Assembly (NCBI GenBank): GCA_027003085.1 | Contig: JALWYR010000079.1 | Location: 1-6,880 of the forward strand | From: Flavobacteriales bacterium | Lineage (GTDB): Bacteria > Bacteroidota > Bacteroidia > Flavobacteriales > Flavobacteriaceae | Length of the DNA stretch: 6,880 bases | Reading direction: 5' to 3' | Part shown: positions 1 through 5,171 of the stretch, one piece after another | Position numbering within the stretch: the stretch's first letter is position 1 | How the letters are laid out: the number at the start of each line of letters is the position of its first letter | Notes under the pieces: model-generated | What the model was told of the DNA's origin: nothing | Seen by the model: only the letters and a program-made list of their open reading frames with translations | Database searches by the model: none | Translations under genes and position numbers: made by a program

Positions 1-201
1 ATTTCCTTCCCCTTGACCTACAAATGATAGAAGTTTAACATTGGTTAGTATAAAAAACAAAAGAAAAACGTAATAGGGTACAATCCGCTTAGTCAATAAT
101 GGATGGGAGTTATATATTTTCGGTTTATTCGAAGTAAGTATGCACACCAAAAGGAACACCAAATGAAAAAAGATAATAAACAAAAATTTAATCACTAACA
201 C
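1..201 (-). CDS. Partial hypothetical membrane protein (N-terminal part, runs off the left edge)
   Basis: The minus-strand frame is open from the TGA at 222-220 to the first base of the window, about 73 codons without a stop in very AT-rich sequence. There is no in-frame ATG. GTG at 201-199 or 195-193 is the best available start, giving 65-67 visible residues. The product begins with a hydrophobic stretch (about residues 4-27, including FLFIIFFHLVFLLVCILT). A basic linker with KPK and TKR follows, then a second hydrophobic stretch (about residues 46-60, YYVFLLFFILTN). This looks like an inner-membrane protein with at least two helices. No family is recognisable, so no function is proposed. 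The length of the open frame and the regular hydrophobic/basic pattern favour a real gene. The missing ATG and the AT-rich sequence, which inflates Phe, Leu and Ile in any frame, argue for caution. Confidence 0.4.
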   Translation of the reverse strand, partial: MLVIKFLFIIFFHLVFLLVCILTSNKPKIYNSHPLLTKRIVPYYVFLLFFILTNVKLLSFVGQGEGN

Positions 202-321
202 TTGATTGTTTATAGGAAATCAGGTCATAAACTTCCAAGGTAAAATTAATTTATTTTTTCTTTCCATAGACCATTGAATTTTTTATATTTACCAAAAAAT
301 AGCATAGGTTAATAAATTCGG

Positions 322-456
322 ATGAAACGTTGTGCCATCATATTGTTTTTTCTGTTGTGTTCAATCCCGCTAATGCACAGCTTGGGCATCGGGTTATACT
401 TTGAAAAATATAGCAATTACCGGGATGTTGTTTTATTCTTGGATTTTTATTTTTAA
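322..456 (+). CDS. Small ORF with signal-peptide-like start; possible secreted peptide or gene remnant
   Basis: ATG at 322 opens a 44-codon frame ending at TAA 454-456. The product starts MKRCAIILFFLLCSIPLMHS, a textbook signal-peptide layout: a short basic n-region, a hydrophobic core (about residues 5-18), then a possible cleavage region. A cysteine at residue 13, in LLCS, could also suggest a lipobox-like site, but the fit is poor because the core continues past it. The mature part is only about 24 residues (LGIGLYFEKYSNYRDVVLFL and a few more). The frame ends 24 bases before the GC-rich composite repeat at 481, so it may be the 5' end of a longer exported or outer-membrane protein gene whose remainder was replaced by the repeat. 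It could also be a short peptide or chance. A weak -7-like TATATTTA lies at 284-291. No homologue is recognised. Confidence 0.35.
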   Translation: MKRCAIILFFLLCSIPLMHSLGIGLYFEKYSNYRDVVLFLDFYF

Positions 457-480
457 AGCTACGTGAATCATAAAATCCCC

Positions 481-729
481 GCGCCAGCGGGCGAAGCGGT
501 ATCCTTGCGTGGCAGCCGGCGTGTGTTTTTGTGCCGGCGGCGGGGGCTCGCAGCGCAAGAGACCACGGCGCCGGCCTTACAAAAACCGCCGGGTGCCGTG
601 CAAAATAAGAGCGGAGCACGCGGTGGCTGCCGCGTGAGTGCCGGCAGGCGGGAGGGCGCTCCGCCGTCCCGAAGCGCCTGCCGGTGCGACAAAGACGCCA
701 CGAACGCCGGCAGCCAGGCGCCCAAAAAA
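481..729 (+). repeat. GC-rich composite intergenic repeat element, copy 1
   Basis: About 249 bp of GC-rich sequence lies between AT-rich flanks. It shares three blocks, in the same order, with the inverted copy at 4740-4352. The first is a left end, gcgccag then agcggt at the same spacing (481-500). The second is a 63-nt core (526-588), about 57 of 63 identical. The third is a right end, aggcgcccaaaaaa (716-729). Between core and right end the two copies differ: this one carries a hairpin with perfect 10-bp arms, ccggcaggcg (641-650) and cgcctgccgg (675-684). From memory, the order agcggtatcctt ... gagcgga resembles dispersed intergenic elements common in Flavobacteria and relatives; this was not checked. 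Open frames through it on both strands look like by-products of its composition, and the minus-strand one gives the same peptide as copy 2 (FCKAGAVVS...SPRRRHK). Confidence 0.72.
641..684. repeat. Hairpin in the variable tail of composite repeat copy 1
   Basis: Perfect 10-bp arms ccggcaggcg (641-650) and cgcctgccgg (675-684) enclose 24 bases. Inside, ggga and tccc can extend the pairing. Copy 2 of the element has a different, larger foldback in the corresponding place. Confidence 0.6.
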
Positions 730-787
730 TAAATTCCACCCTTGGAAAAAATTGACAATATACATTTTCGGTGGCTGCAAGGAATGC

Positions 788-795
788 TAACTTTG
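788..795 (+). promoter_or_regulatory. Candidate -7 promoter box upstream of fumC
   Basis: TAACTTTG matches the Bacteroidota -7 consensus TAnnTTTG and lies 26 bases before the fumC ATG. The expected start of transcription would be near 802, leaving a leader of about 20 bases. No convincing TTTG appears at the usual -33 spacing, where the sequence is acattttcgg. The box lies 58 bases downstream of the end of composite repeat copy 1. The same octamer precedes the minus-strand TPR gene, which supports it. Confidence 0.55.
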
Positions 796-821
796 TATAT
801 GAAATCTAAAAATCCATCGTC

Positions 822-2222
822 ATGAACTACCGCATCGAACACGATACATTGGGCGAAGTCCGCGTGCCCGCGGATAAATATTGGGGCGCCCAAACCGAAC
901 GTTCGCGTCAAAACTTCCGCATCGGTCCGCCGGCATCCATGCCGCGCGAAATCATCGACGCCTTTGCCGTGCTCAAAAAAGCCGCGGCCTATACCAATCA
1001 TGAATTGGGCGTGCTACCCGAAGAAAAACGCGACCTTATTGCCCGCGTGGCCGACGAAATCCTGGCAGGAAAACTCTACGACCACTTTCCGCTGGTCATC
1101 TGGCAAACCGGTTCGGGCACGCAAACCAATATGAACGTGAACGAAGTCATTGCCAACCGGGCGCATGTGCTCCAAGGCCATAAATTGGGCGAAGGCAAGC
1201 GTCTGTTGCATCCCAACGACGATGTAAACAAATCCCAATCGTCCAACGACACCTTTCCCACGGCCATGCACATTGCGCTCTACAAAAAAATCGTAGAAAA
1301 AACCATTCCCGCCCTCGAAAAACTGCGCGATGCCTTGCATGCCAAAGCCGTGGAATTCAAAGATATTGTCAAAATCGGACGCACGCACTTTATGGATGCC
1401 ACGCCCTTGACGCTGGGCCAAGAATTTTCGGGCTATGTGTCGCAACTGGACCACGGTATTCGCGCCTTGAAAAACACATTGGATCACCTGAGCGAACTGG
1501 CCCTGGGCGGAACCGCCGTGGGCACGGGCATCAACACGCCCGAAGGATACGCCGAAAAAGTAGCCGCCTACATTTCCGAATTTACGGGCCTGCCCTTCCG
1601 CACGGCCGAAAACAAATTCGAAGCCCTGGCCGCCCATGATGCCATCGTGGAAACCCACGGCGCCTTGAAACAAATCGCCGTGTCGCTAAACAAAATAGCC
1701 AACGACATTCGTATGCTGGCTTCGGGCCCGCGTTCGGGCATCGGCGAAATTATCATTCCGGCCAACGAACCGGGGAGCTCCATCATGCCCGGCAAGGTCA
1801 ATCCCACCCAAGTGGAAGCCCTGACCATGGTGGCCGCACAAGTGATGGGCAACGATGTAGCCATCAGCGTGGGCGGCATGCAAGGACAGTTCGAACTGAA
1901 CGTGTTCAAACCCATGATGATCTACAACGCCCTGCAATCGGCCGACCTGCTGGCCGACGCCGCCGTGTCGTTTACCGACAAATTGGTGGTGGGCATTCGC
2001 CCGAACCTGGAACGCATCAAACAATTGGTGGATAACTCGTTGATGTTGGTTACGGCCCTGAATCCGGTGATCGGCTACGAAAAGGCCGCCGAAATCGCCA
2101 AAAAGGCCTACAAGGAAAACACTTCGCTCAAAGAAGCCGCCTTGGCCCTGGGCTACCTGACCGAAGAAGAATTCGACCGCTATGTCCGCCCCGAAAAAAT
2201 GGTGGGGAAAATCAAGGTTTGA
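822..2222 (+). CDS. fumC: Fumarate hydratase class II
   Basis: A 466-residue class II fumarase, the usual length. It reversibly hydrates fumarate to (S)-malate in the TCA cycle, in the cytoplasm, as a cofactor-free homotetramer. Family motifs appear in order: substrate-binding TGSGTQTNMN at 96-105; SSND at 140-143; GRTHFMDATP at 186-195, with His189 matching the catalytic-pair histidine of E. coli FumC (His188); and the superfamily signature GSSIMPGKVNP at 318-328, whose Ser319 matches catalytic Ser318 of E. coli. The start MNYRIEHDTLGEVRVPADKYWGAQ is the normal N-terminus, which fixes ATG 822. The C-terminal domain (to EKMVGKIKV) is complete. The oxygen-stable, iron-free class is expected for an aerobe or facultative organism. 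The gene stands alone: a -7 box is at 788-795 and a hairpin terminator at 2245-2276. Argininosuccinate lyase and aspartase share the fold, but the motif details and N-terminus fit fumarase best. Confidence 0.97.
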   Translation: MNYRIEHDTLGEVRVPADKYWGAQTERSRQNFRIGPPASMPREIIDAFAVLKKAAAYTNHELGVLPEEKRDLIARVADEILAGKLYDHFPLVIWQTGSGTQTNMNVNEVIANRAHVLQGHKLGEGKRLLHPNDDVNKSQSSNDTFPTAMHIALYKKIVEKTIPALEKLRDALHAKAVEFKDIVKIGRTHFMDATPLTLGQEFSGYVSQLDHGIRALKNTLDHLSELALGGTAVGTGINTPEGYAEKVAAYISEFTGLPFRTAENKFEALAAHDAIVETHGALKQIAVSLNKIANDIRMLASGPRSGIGEIIIPANEPGSSIMPGKVNPTQVEALTMVAAQVMGNDVAISVGGMQGQFELNVFKPMMIYNALQSADLLADAAVSFTDKLVVGIRPNLERIKQLVDNSLMLVTALNPVIGYEKAAEIAKKAYKENTSLKEAALALGYLTEEEFDRYVRPEKMVGKIKV

Positions 2223-2244
2223 TGGTTTTGTTCAAACGCATTAC

Positions 2245-2276
2245 AAAAAACCATCCTGCTTGCGGGATGGTTTTTT
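2245..2276. terminator. Bidirectional rho-independent terminator between fumC and the methyltransferase gene
   Basis: aaaaaaccatcc (2245-2256) pairs perfectly with ggatggtttttt (2265-2276). A T-G wobble and a G-C pair extend the stem to about 14 bp closing a CTTG loop. The A-tract on one arm and T-tract on the other make it usable from both strands. It lies 22 bases after the fumC stop and 4 bases after the stop of the convergent methyltransferase gene. Confidence 0.88.
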
Positions 2277-2280
2277 AATT

Positions 2281-3090
2281 TTAACTACCCGCATGTTCAT
2301 CCCCACCCCGCTGCCGCAAGGCCTCATACAGTAACACTGCCGCCGACACCGACACATTGAGCGAATCGGCTATGCCGTGCATCGGGATATAAATATGCCG
2401 GTCGGCCAAGCGCCGCATTTCCTCGCTCAGCCCACGGGCTTCGCTCCCTACGGCCAATATGCTCCCACCGCGGTAATCCTCGCGCCAATAAACCCTGCTG
2501 TTTTGCAGCGTGGCCGCATAGAGCGTCCATCCGTAGCGGGCCTTGGCGCAGGCAATTTCGTCCGTATCGCATAGCCATACGCGCTGGCTGAACAAAGTGC
2601 CCAACGATGCACGAATCACATTGGGATTATACAAATCGGTTTGCGGAGCCACAAACACACAAGCGTCGGCACCCACGGCATCGGTGGTGCGTAGCATGGC
2701 GCCTATGTTACCGGGCTTTTGGATGCCTTCGGCCAAAAGGATCAACGGGCGGGCAGGCAGTTTTTCCCATTGCGGCCGGTGGTCGCGTTGGCGGGCCGTA
2801 AACAGGACGCCTTCGGTTCCGCCCCGGTAGGCCAATCGCTCGTAAACGCGGGCACTGACCCACTCGATTTTAGCCGACGGACATTGACGAGCCACCGCTT
2901 CAATGATTTCGGTAGCAGGCGCTATTTCATCACACACCAAAACCTGTTCGGGACACAGGCCACCGGCCAGGGCGCGCAGGAGTTCGCGCCGCCCTTCGGC
3001 CGCAAAACGTCCTTCCTGCTCGCGAAACTTCCGTTTGTGCATCAAACGGGCGATATACTTAACCAAAGGATTTTGCGGCGAATCGATCAT
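2281..3090 (-). CDS. SpoU/TrmH-family RNA 2'-O-methyltransferase
   Basis: A 269-residue SPOUT-class enzyme that would use S-adenosylmethionine to 2'-O-methylate a ribose in rRNA or tRNA. Residues about 1-100 form the substrate-binding domain seen in RlmB/TsnR-like members: it opens with SPQNPLVKYIARLMHKRKFR and continues to GTEGVLFTAR. The catalytic SpoU domain covers about 112-262 and shows all three motifs. Motif 1 is EGIQKPGNIGAMLRTTDAVG (121-140, with Asn128, Gly130 and catalytic-type Arg134). Motif 2 is LAVGSEARGL (212-221, Glu217). Motif 3 is IPMHGIADSLNVSVSAAVLL (235-254, Ser243, Asn245), which forms the trefoil knot and binds the cofactor. The target nucleotide cannot be told from sequence. 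The ATG lies in the ATGA overlap with the upstream LysE-like gene, so translational coupling is likely. It is the last gene of the minus-strand unit and ends at the bidirectional terminator. Confidence 0.93.
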   Translation of the reverse strand: MIDSPQNPLVKYIARLMHKRKFREQEGRFAAEGRRELLRALAGGLCPEQVLVCDEIAPATEIIEAVARQCPSAKIEWVSARVYERLAYRGGTEGVLFTARQRDHRPQWEKLPARPLILLAEGIQKPGNIGAMLRTTDAVGADACVFVAPQTDLYNPNVIRASLGTLFSQRVWLCDTDEIACAKARYGWTLYAATLQNSRVYWREDYRGGSILAVGSEARGLSEEMRRLADRHIYIPMHGIADSLNVSVSAAVLLYEALRQRGGDEHAGS

Positions 3091-3734
3091 ACCTTGTCCG
3101 AATGATGCTTGATAATGTTACCCACAATGGATGCCAGCGCCAAAAAGGCCGAAACAAAACTCAGGATGTAGTAAAAGTTGCGCGAAACAAATTGGATGCG
3201 TCCGATAATGCGCCGCGCATAGGTGGCGTAGAGCGCCAAAATGGAAAACGCCCCCAAAGTGGCCCCCAACACAAACAAACTGATGAAAGGTTGCTCGAAC
3301 TGAATAATCCCGTAATACTCCAAAAGCGAACTATATGTAAGGTAAAACGGAATACCCAACGGATTGATAAGCGAAATAAAAATCCCGTAAACCACCGAAT
3401 TGCGGATATTGAACCGCGACACCTGCGAGCGGGAATATCCCTTGCGCGCCTGACGGAAAAACAACCAGGCCAACAGCACAAAAAGCAATATGGCCATTTG
3501 CGACAAACGCACCAAAATCACCTTGTTTTGAAGCAAATAATGCGCGCCCAGCAAGGCAATATGCGCCTGAATTACAATAGGAAACATAACGCCAAAAGCA
3601 AATTTACGTCCTTCCTTGGCCCCGCGTTCCACACCCACTTTGAGCGTGGTCATGGTGAGTAGTCCGGGCGCCGCCAGGCCCACAAAGGCCATCAGGAAGC
3701 CCACGGCCGTATGAAGTAGCGATTGCCACAGCAT
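3087..3734 (-). CDS. LysE/RhtB-like amino-acid exporter family membrane protein
   Basis: A 215-residue integral membrane protein of about six predicted helices: roughly 8-30, 46-66, 72-93, 112-135, 150-170 and 186-206. The first helix carries APGLLTM (22-28), in the place of the Pro-Gly motif of LysE-type translocators. The loop after it is rich in charged residues (GVERGAKEGRKF, 34-45), also typical. Helix 4 contains NPLGIPF (124-130), like the conserved Asn-Pro of the family. Size and topology fit LysE/RhtB exporters, which move amino acids or related metabolites out of the cell across the inner membrane; the substrate cannot be predicted. The family call rests on layout and two motifs, so a related small transporter remains possible. 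It starts 10 bases after the TPR gene and overlaps the methyltransferase start by 4 bases (ATGA), so the three genes are probably co-transcribed. Confidence 0.78.
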   Translation of the reverse strand: MLWQSLLHTAVGFLMAFVGLAAPGLLTMTTLKVGVERGAKEGRKFAFGVMFPIVIQAHIALLGAHYLLQNKVILVRLSQMAILLFVLLAWLFFRQARKGYSRSQVSRFNIRNSVVYGIFISLINPLGIPFYLTYSSLLEYYGIIQFEQPFISLFVLGATLGAFSILALYATYARRIIGRIQFVSRNFYYILSFVSAFLALASIVGNIIKHHSDKV

Positions 3735-3744
3735 CGGACGCGAA

Positions 3745-4266
3745 TCAAATACGTTTGAGTTGTTGCTTCATCATGCGCAGTTGGTCGGCCATCAGACCTT
3801 TTTTGTCCAATTTTTTGGCTTCGTTGAGCAGCCGGCTGGCTTCGCGTTTTTTGCGTTTGGCTATCATAATGCCGGCCAGCGACATTTTGGCCATGGCCTG
3901 ATCTTGTTTCAGTATTAACCCCAGGTTCAGGGCCTTACGTAGGAATTTTTCGGCCTTGTTGATGTTTTTTCGCGAATAAATCATACCCAGCAAAAGGTTA
4001 TAGTAGGCCTGCTGCGGCTTGATCAGGGCTTGCTCGGGATTTTTGATTTTCATCAGGATGCGTTCGGCACCTTCGGTGTCTTCCTTACGCAGTTTGAAAA
4101 AAGCCGCCAGCAAATATTCGTTACGCACATACAGGAACAACACCAGCAGCATCAACACCAGCAGGAAAATTCCGTTGCCGATATTGTTTTCGGTAAATTG
4201 CCACACGGCCAGGGCCAGCAGCACAAGCGCAACGGCCAGTTTAAGGTTTTTATGTTGCCAAATCAT
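3745..4266 (-). CDS. Membrane-anchored TPR-like protein of unknown function
   Basis: A 173-residue protein. The N-terminus has two hydrophobic segments (about 9-23, LKLAVALVLLALAVW region, and 32-47, GIFLLVLMLLVLFLYV) joined by a short polar turn, so it should form a membrane hairpin. From about residue 50 the protein is helical and basic. It contains two good tetratricopeptide-type helix pairs: 85-117 (QQAYYNLLLGMIYSRK ... AEKFLRKALNLG) and about 120-153 (QAMAKMSLAGIMIAKRKK ... ASRLLNEAKKLD). Each shows the small/large residue pattern of a TPR. The tail is rich in Lys, Arg and Met. TPR domains bind other proteins, so a scaffolding role at the inner membrane is plausible; the partner is unknown. 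ATG 4266 lies 19 bases after a TAACTTTG box (4293-4286), which supports this start and makes it the first gene of the unit with the exporter and methyltransferase. Confidence 0.75.
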   Translation of the reverse strand: MIWQHKNLKLAVALVLLALAVWQFTENNIGNGIFLLVLMLLVLFLYVRNEYLLAAFFKLRKEDTEGAERILMKIKNPEQALIKPQQAYYNLLLGMIYSRKNINKAEKFLRKALNLGLILKQDQAMAKMSLAGIMIAKRKKREASRLLNEAKKLDKKGLMADQLRMMKQQLKRI

Positions 4267-4285
4267 TGTCGCATCGTTTTCGGTG

Positions 4286-4293
4286 CAAAGTTA
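4286..4293 (-). promoter_or_regulatory. Candidate -7 promoter box for the TPR-LysE-methyltransferase unit
   Basis: Read on the minus strand this is TAACTTTG, identical to the box before fumC and matching the Bacteroidota TAnnTTTG consensus. It ends 19 bases before the TPR gene ATG, implying a very short leader. No clear -33 TTTG is visible at the usual spacing. Confidence 0.5.
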
Positions 4294-4351
4294 CGAAAAG
4301 ATTTGTCAGGCGTGGGTTTATGGATTTAGGGGACTGACCGGAAGCAGGATT

Positions 4352-4740
4352 TTTTTTGGGCGCCTCCCGCCCAAGTTCACGCAGCGTTGCAGCAAGTGTA
4401 AAATGTCGGAAAAGTTGCCGTTATTTTTGTCGAGAACAAAGCCGGCCATCCGAAGGCATAGCCGTAGCTATGGCAAGGATGGTCAATGCCGTTATCGGCA
4501 AAAAGAAAAAAACTTGGTGTGATAATTTTATGCTTGCTGCAACGCTAGGCTGCGTTGCTTTGCATTCGCTCGCACCGCAGCGCGTTCACTTGGCGGGACC
4601 GGGCTGTCCGCTCAAATGCGGCTCGGGCAAGGCCGGTTTTTGTAAATCCGGCGCCGTGGTCTCTTCCTCCGGGAGCCCCCGCCGCCGGCACAAAAAATTC
4701 GGCCTGCCCTTCGCCGCATAACCGCTCCCATCCCTGGCGC
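4352..4740 (-). repeat. GC-rich composite intergenic repeat element, copy 2 (inverted)
   Basis: This copy reads on the minus strand and is inverted relative to 481-729. Its left end is gcgccag then agcggt (4740-4721). Its core is 4696-4634, made of 24, 18 and 12 identical bases separated by variable islands of 7 and 2 bases. Its right end is aggcgcccaaaaaa (4365-4352). It also carries gagcggacagcccgg (4613-4599), matched only partly in copy 1 at 609-623. At about 389 bp it is longer than copy 1, because the segment between core and right end holds a foldback of about 175 bases absent from copy 1. It occupies most of the gap upstream of the TPR gene. No protein is supported here: frames such as one giving FCKSGAVVS...SPRRRHK match copy 1 because of the DNA repeat. 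Confidence 0.72.
4379..4555. repeat. Nested foldback (long imperfect inverted repeat) inside composite repeat copy 2
   Basis: The outer 22-base arms 4383-4404 and 4525-4546 match at 20 of 22 positions; in RNA read from the plus strand both mismatches become G-U pairs. Beyond a 5-base bulge, acgc (4379-4382) pairs with gcgt (4552-4555). Further inward, ttgccg (4415-4420) pairs with cggcaa (4496-4501) and ccatcc (4446-4451) with ggatgg (4477-4482). The apex is catagc-cgta-gctatg (4457-4472). All the stems share one axis, so the segment can fold as a single long interrupted hairpin on either strand. An alternative local hairpin, tgccg-ttat-cggca, is at 4487-4500. Such a structure suits a MITE-like insertion, a structured RNA or a recombination substrate; the sequence does not decide between them. 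Confidence 0.65.
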
Positions 4741-4747
4741 ATTTGGC

Positions 4748-4786
4748 GCGCGATAAATCGCTTTTCCCGCGCGATAAATCGCGCGG
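4748..4786. repeat. Paired short palindromic repeat GCGCGATAAATCGC
   Basis: gcgcgataaatcgc occurs at 4748-4761 and again within the perfect inverted repeat ccgcgcgataaatcgcgcgg at 4767-4786 (9-bp arms around AA). The second copy is followed by ctacaataggg. This phrase resembles REP-like intergenic repeats I recall from many bacterial genomes; the match is from memory. Confidence 0.6.
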
Positions 4787-4834
4787 CTACAATAGGGCAT
4801 CCGGCTTCGGTTGAAACATCCGGGTTTATGCTTG

Positions 4835-4856
4835 TCCACTACTGTAAACATTGAAG
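4835..4856. repeat. Left 22-nt direct repeat flanking the inverted-repeat unit
   Basis: Matches 5021-5042 at 18 of 22 positions, and all four differences are transitions. The shared centre is tgtaaac(a/g)ttgaag. The two copies are 186 bases apart and bracket the inverted-repeat unit at 4861-5017. Confidence 0.6.
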
Positions 4857-4860
4857 TAGC

Positions 4861-5017
4861 GTGTCATTTCGATGGAGTGCCCGAAGGGCGCGACCGAGAA
4901 ATCTCAATACGGAAGCTTCATCCGGGACGAAATTTTGCGTTCCTATTGTTCAATCCGTGAAGAGATTCCTCGTCGTTTTGCCTTGCTGACGCAGGCAAAA
5001 CTCCGTCGGAATGACAC
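4861..5017. repeat. Inverted-repeat unit of the GTCATTTCGA...GAGAAATC type (MITE-like)
   Basis: The outer arms gtgtcatttcga (4861-4872) and tcggaatgacac (5006-5017) pair at 11 of 12 positions. A second nested pair is gagaaatctc (4896-4905) with gagattcctc (4962-4971), 9 of 10. Each half has its own hairpin: gccc-gaa-gggc (4879-4889) and a perfect 9-bp stem gttttgcct/aggcaaaac (4975-4983 with 4993-5001). The unit has no coding capacity. The edges resemble dispersed repeats I recall from Bacteroidota genomes in which gtcatttcga and gagaaatctc recur. The symmetrical build fits a non-autonomous mobile element or a pair of head-to-head repeats. Confidence 0.6.
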
Positions 5018-5020
5018 CGC

Positions 5021-5042
5021 TCTGCTATTGTAAACGTTGAAG
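5021..5042. repeat. Right 22-nt direct repeat flanking the inverted-repeat unit
   Basis: Partner of 4835-4856, starting 3 bases after the end of the inverted-repeat unit. It could be an aged target duplication or simply part of a larger repeated module; at 22 nt it is longer than most target-site duplications. Confidence 0.55.
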
Positions 5043-5049
5043 GTAAAAA

Positions 5050-5169
5050 CCGCTTCGCGGGAAGGACAAGGGAAGGCAAACCGGAGCCCCTGGATTCCCG
5101 CTTTCGCGGGAATGACATATGGGGCCAACTCGAAAAGGCCAAGGGTTCCTCGCTTTCGCGGGAATGACA
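5050..5169. repeat. Three copies of the GTCATTCCCGCGAAAGCG hairpin repeat (one degenerate)
   Basis: cgctttcgcgggaatgaca occurs identically at 5099-5117 and 5151-5169, 52 bases apart. A degenerate relative, ccgcttcgcgggaaggaca, lies at 5050-5067. The middle copy has a complete hairpin, attcccgc-tttc-gcgggaat (5094-5113). On the minus strand this is the widespread GTCATTCC...GGAATCC repeat, known for producing spurious protein predictions containing VIPAKAGIQ or SFPRKRESR. Both strings appear in minus-strand frames here, so those frames should not be annotated as genes. Confidence 0.78.
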
Positions 5170-5171
5170 AA

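Noticed and set aside
752..757. TTGACA as a -35 box for fumC
   Set aside because: It is 30 bases before TAACTTTG, too far for a paired -35/-10, and no TATAAT-like box sits at the right distance; the Bacteroidota -7 box explains the start better.
468..1001. Minus-strand frame of 177 codons across the composite repeat and the fumC start
   Set aside because: It overlaps the fumC 5' end and promoter and encodes repeat-derived peptide shared with the other copy of the element.
3102..3662. Plus-strand frame of 186 codons opposite the LysE-like gene
   Set aside because: It is the antisense shadow of a hydrophobic membrane protein gene and gives a Gln/Asn/Arg-rich product without domain features.
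4487..4510. Hairpin tgccg-ttat-cggca followed by an A-rich run, as a terminator
   Set aside because: On the plus strand it is followed by A residues, not T residues; on the minus strand the T-run precedes the stem. It fits better as part of the larger foldback.
4356..4721. Plus-strand frame of 121 codons within composite repeat copy 2
   Set aside because: It lies within the repeat. Its similarity to a peptide from copy 1 follows from the DNA repeat, and no ribosome-binding or promoter context is seen.
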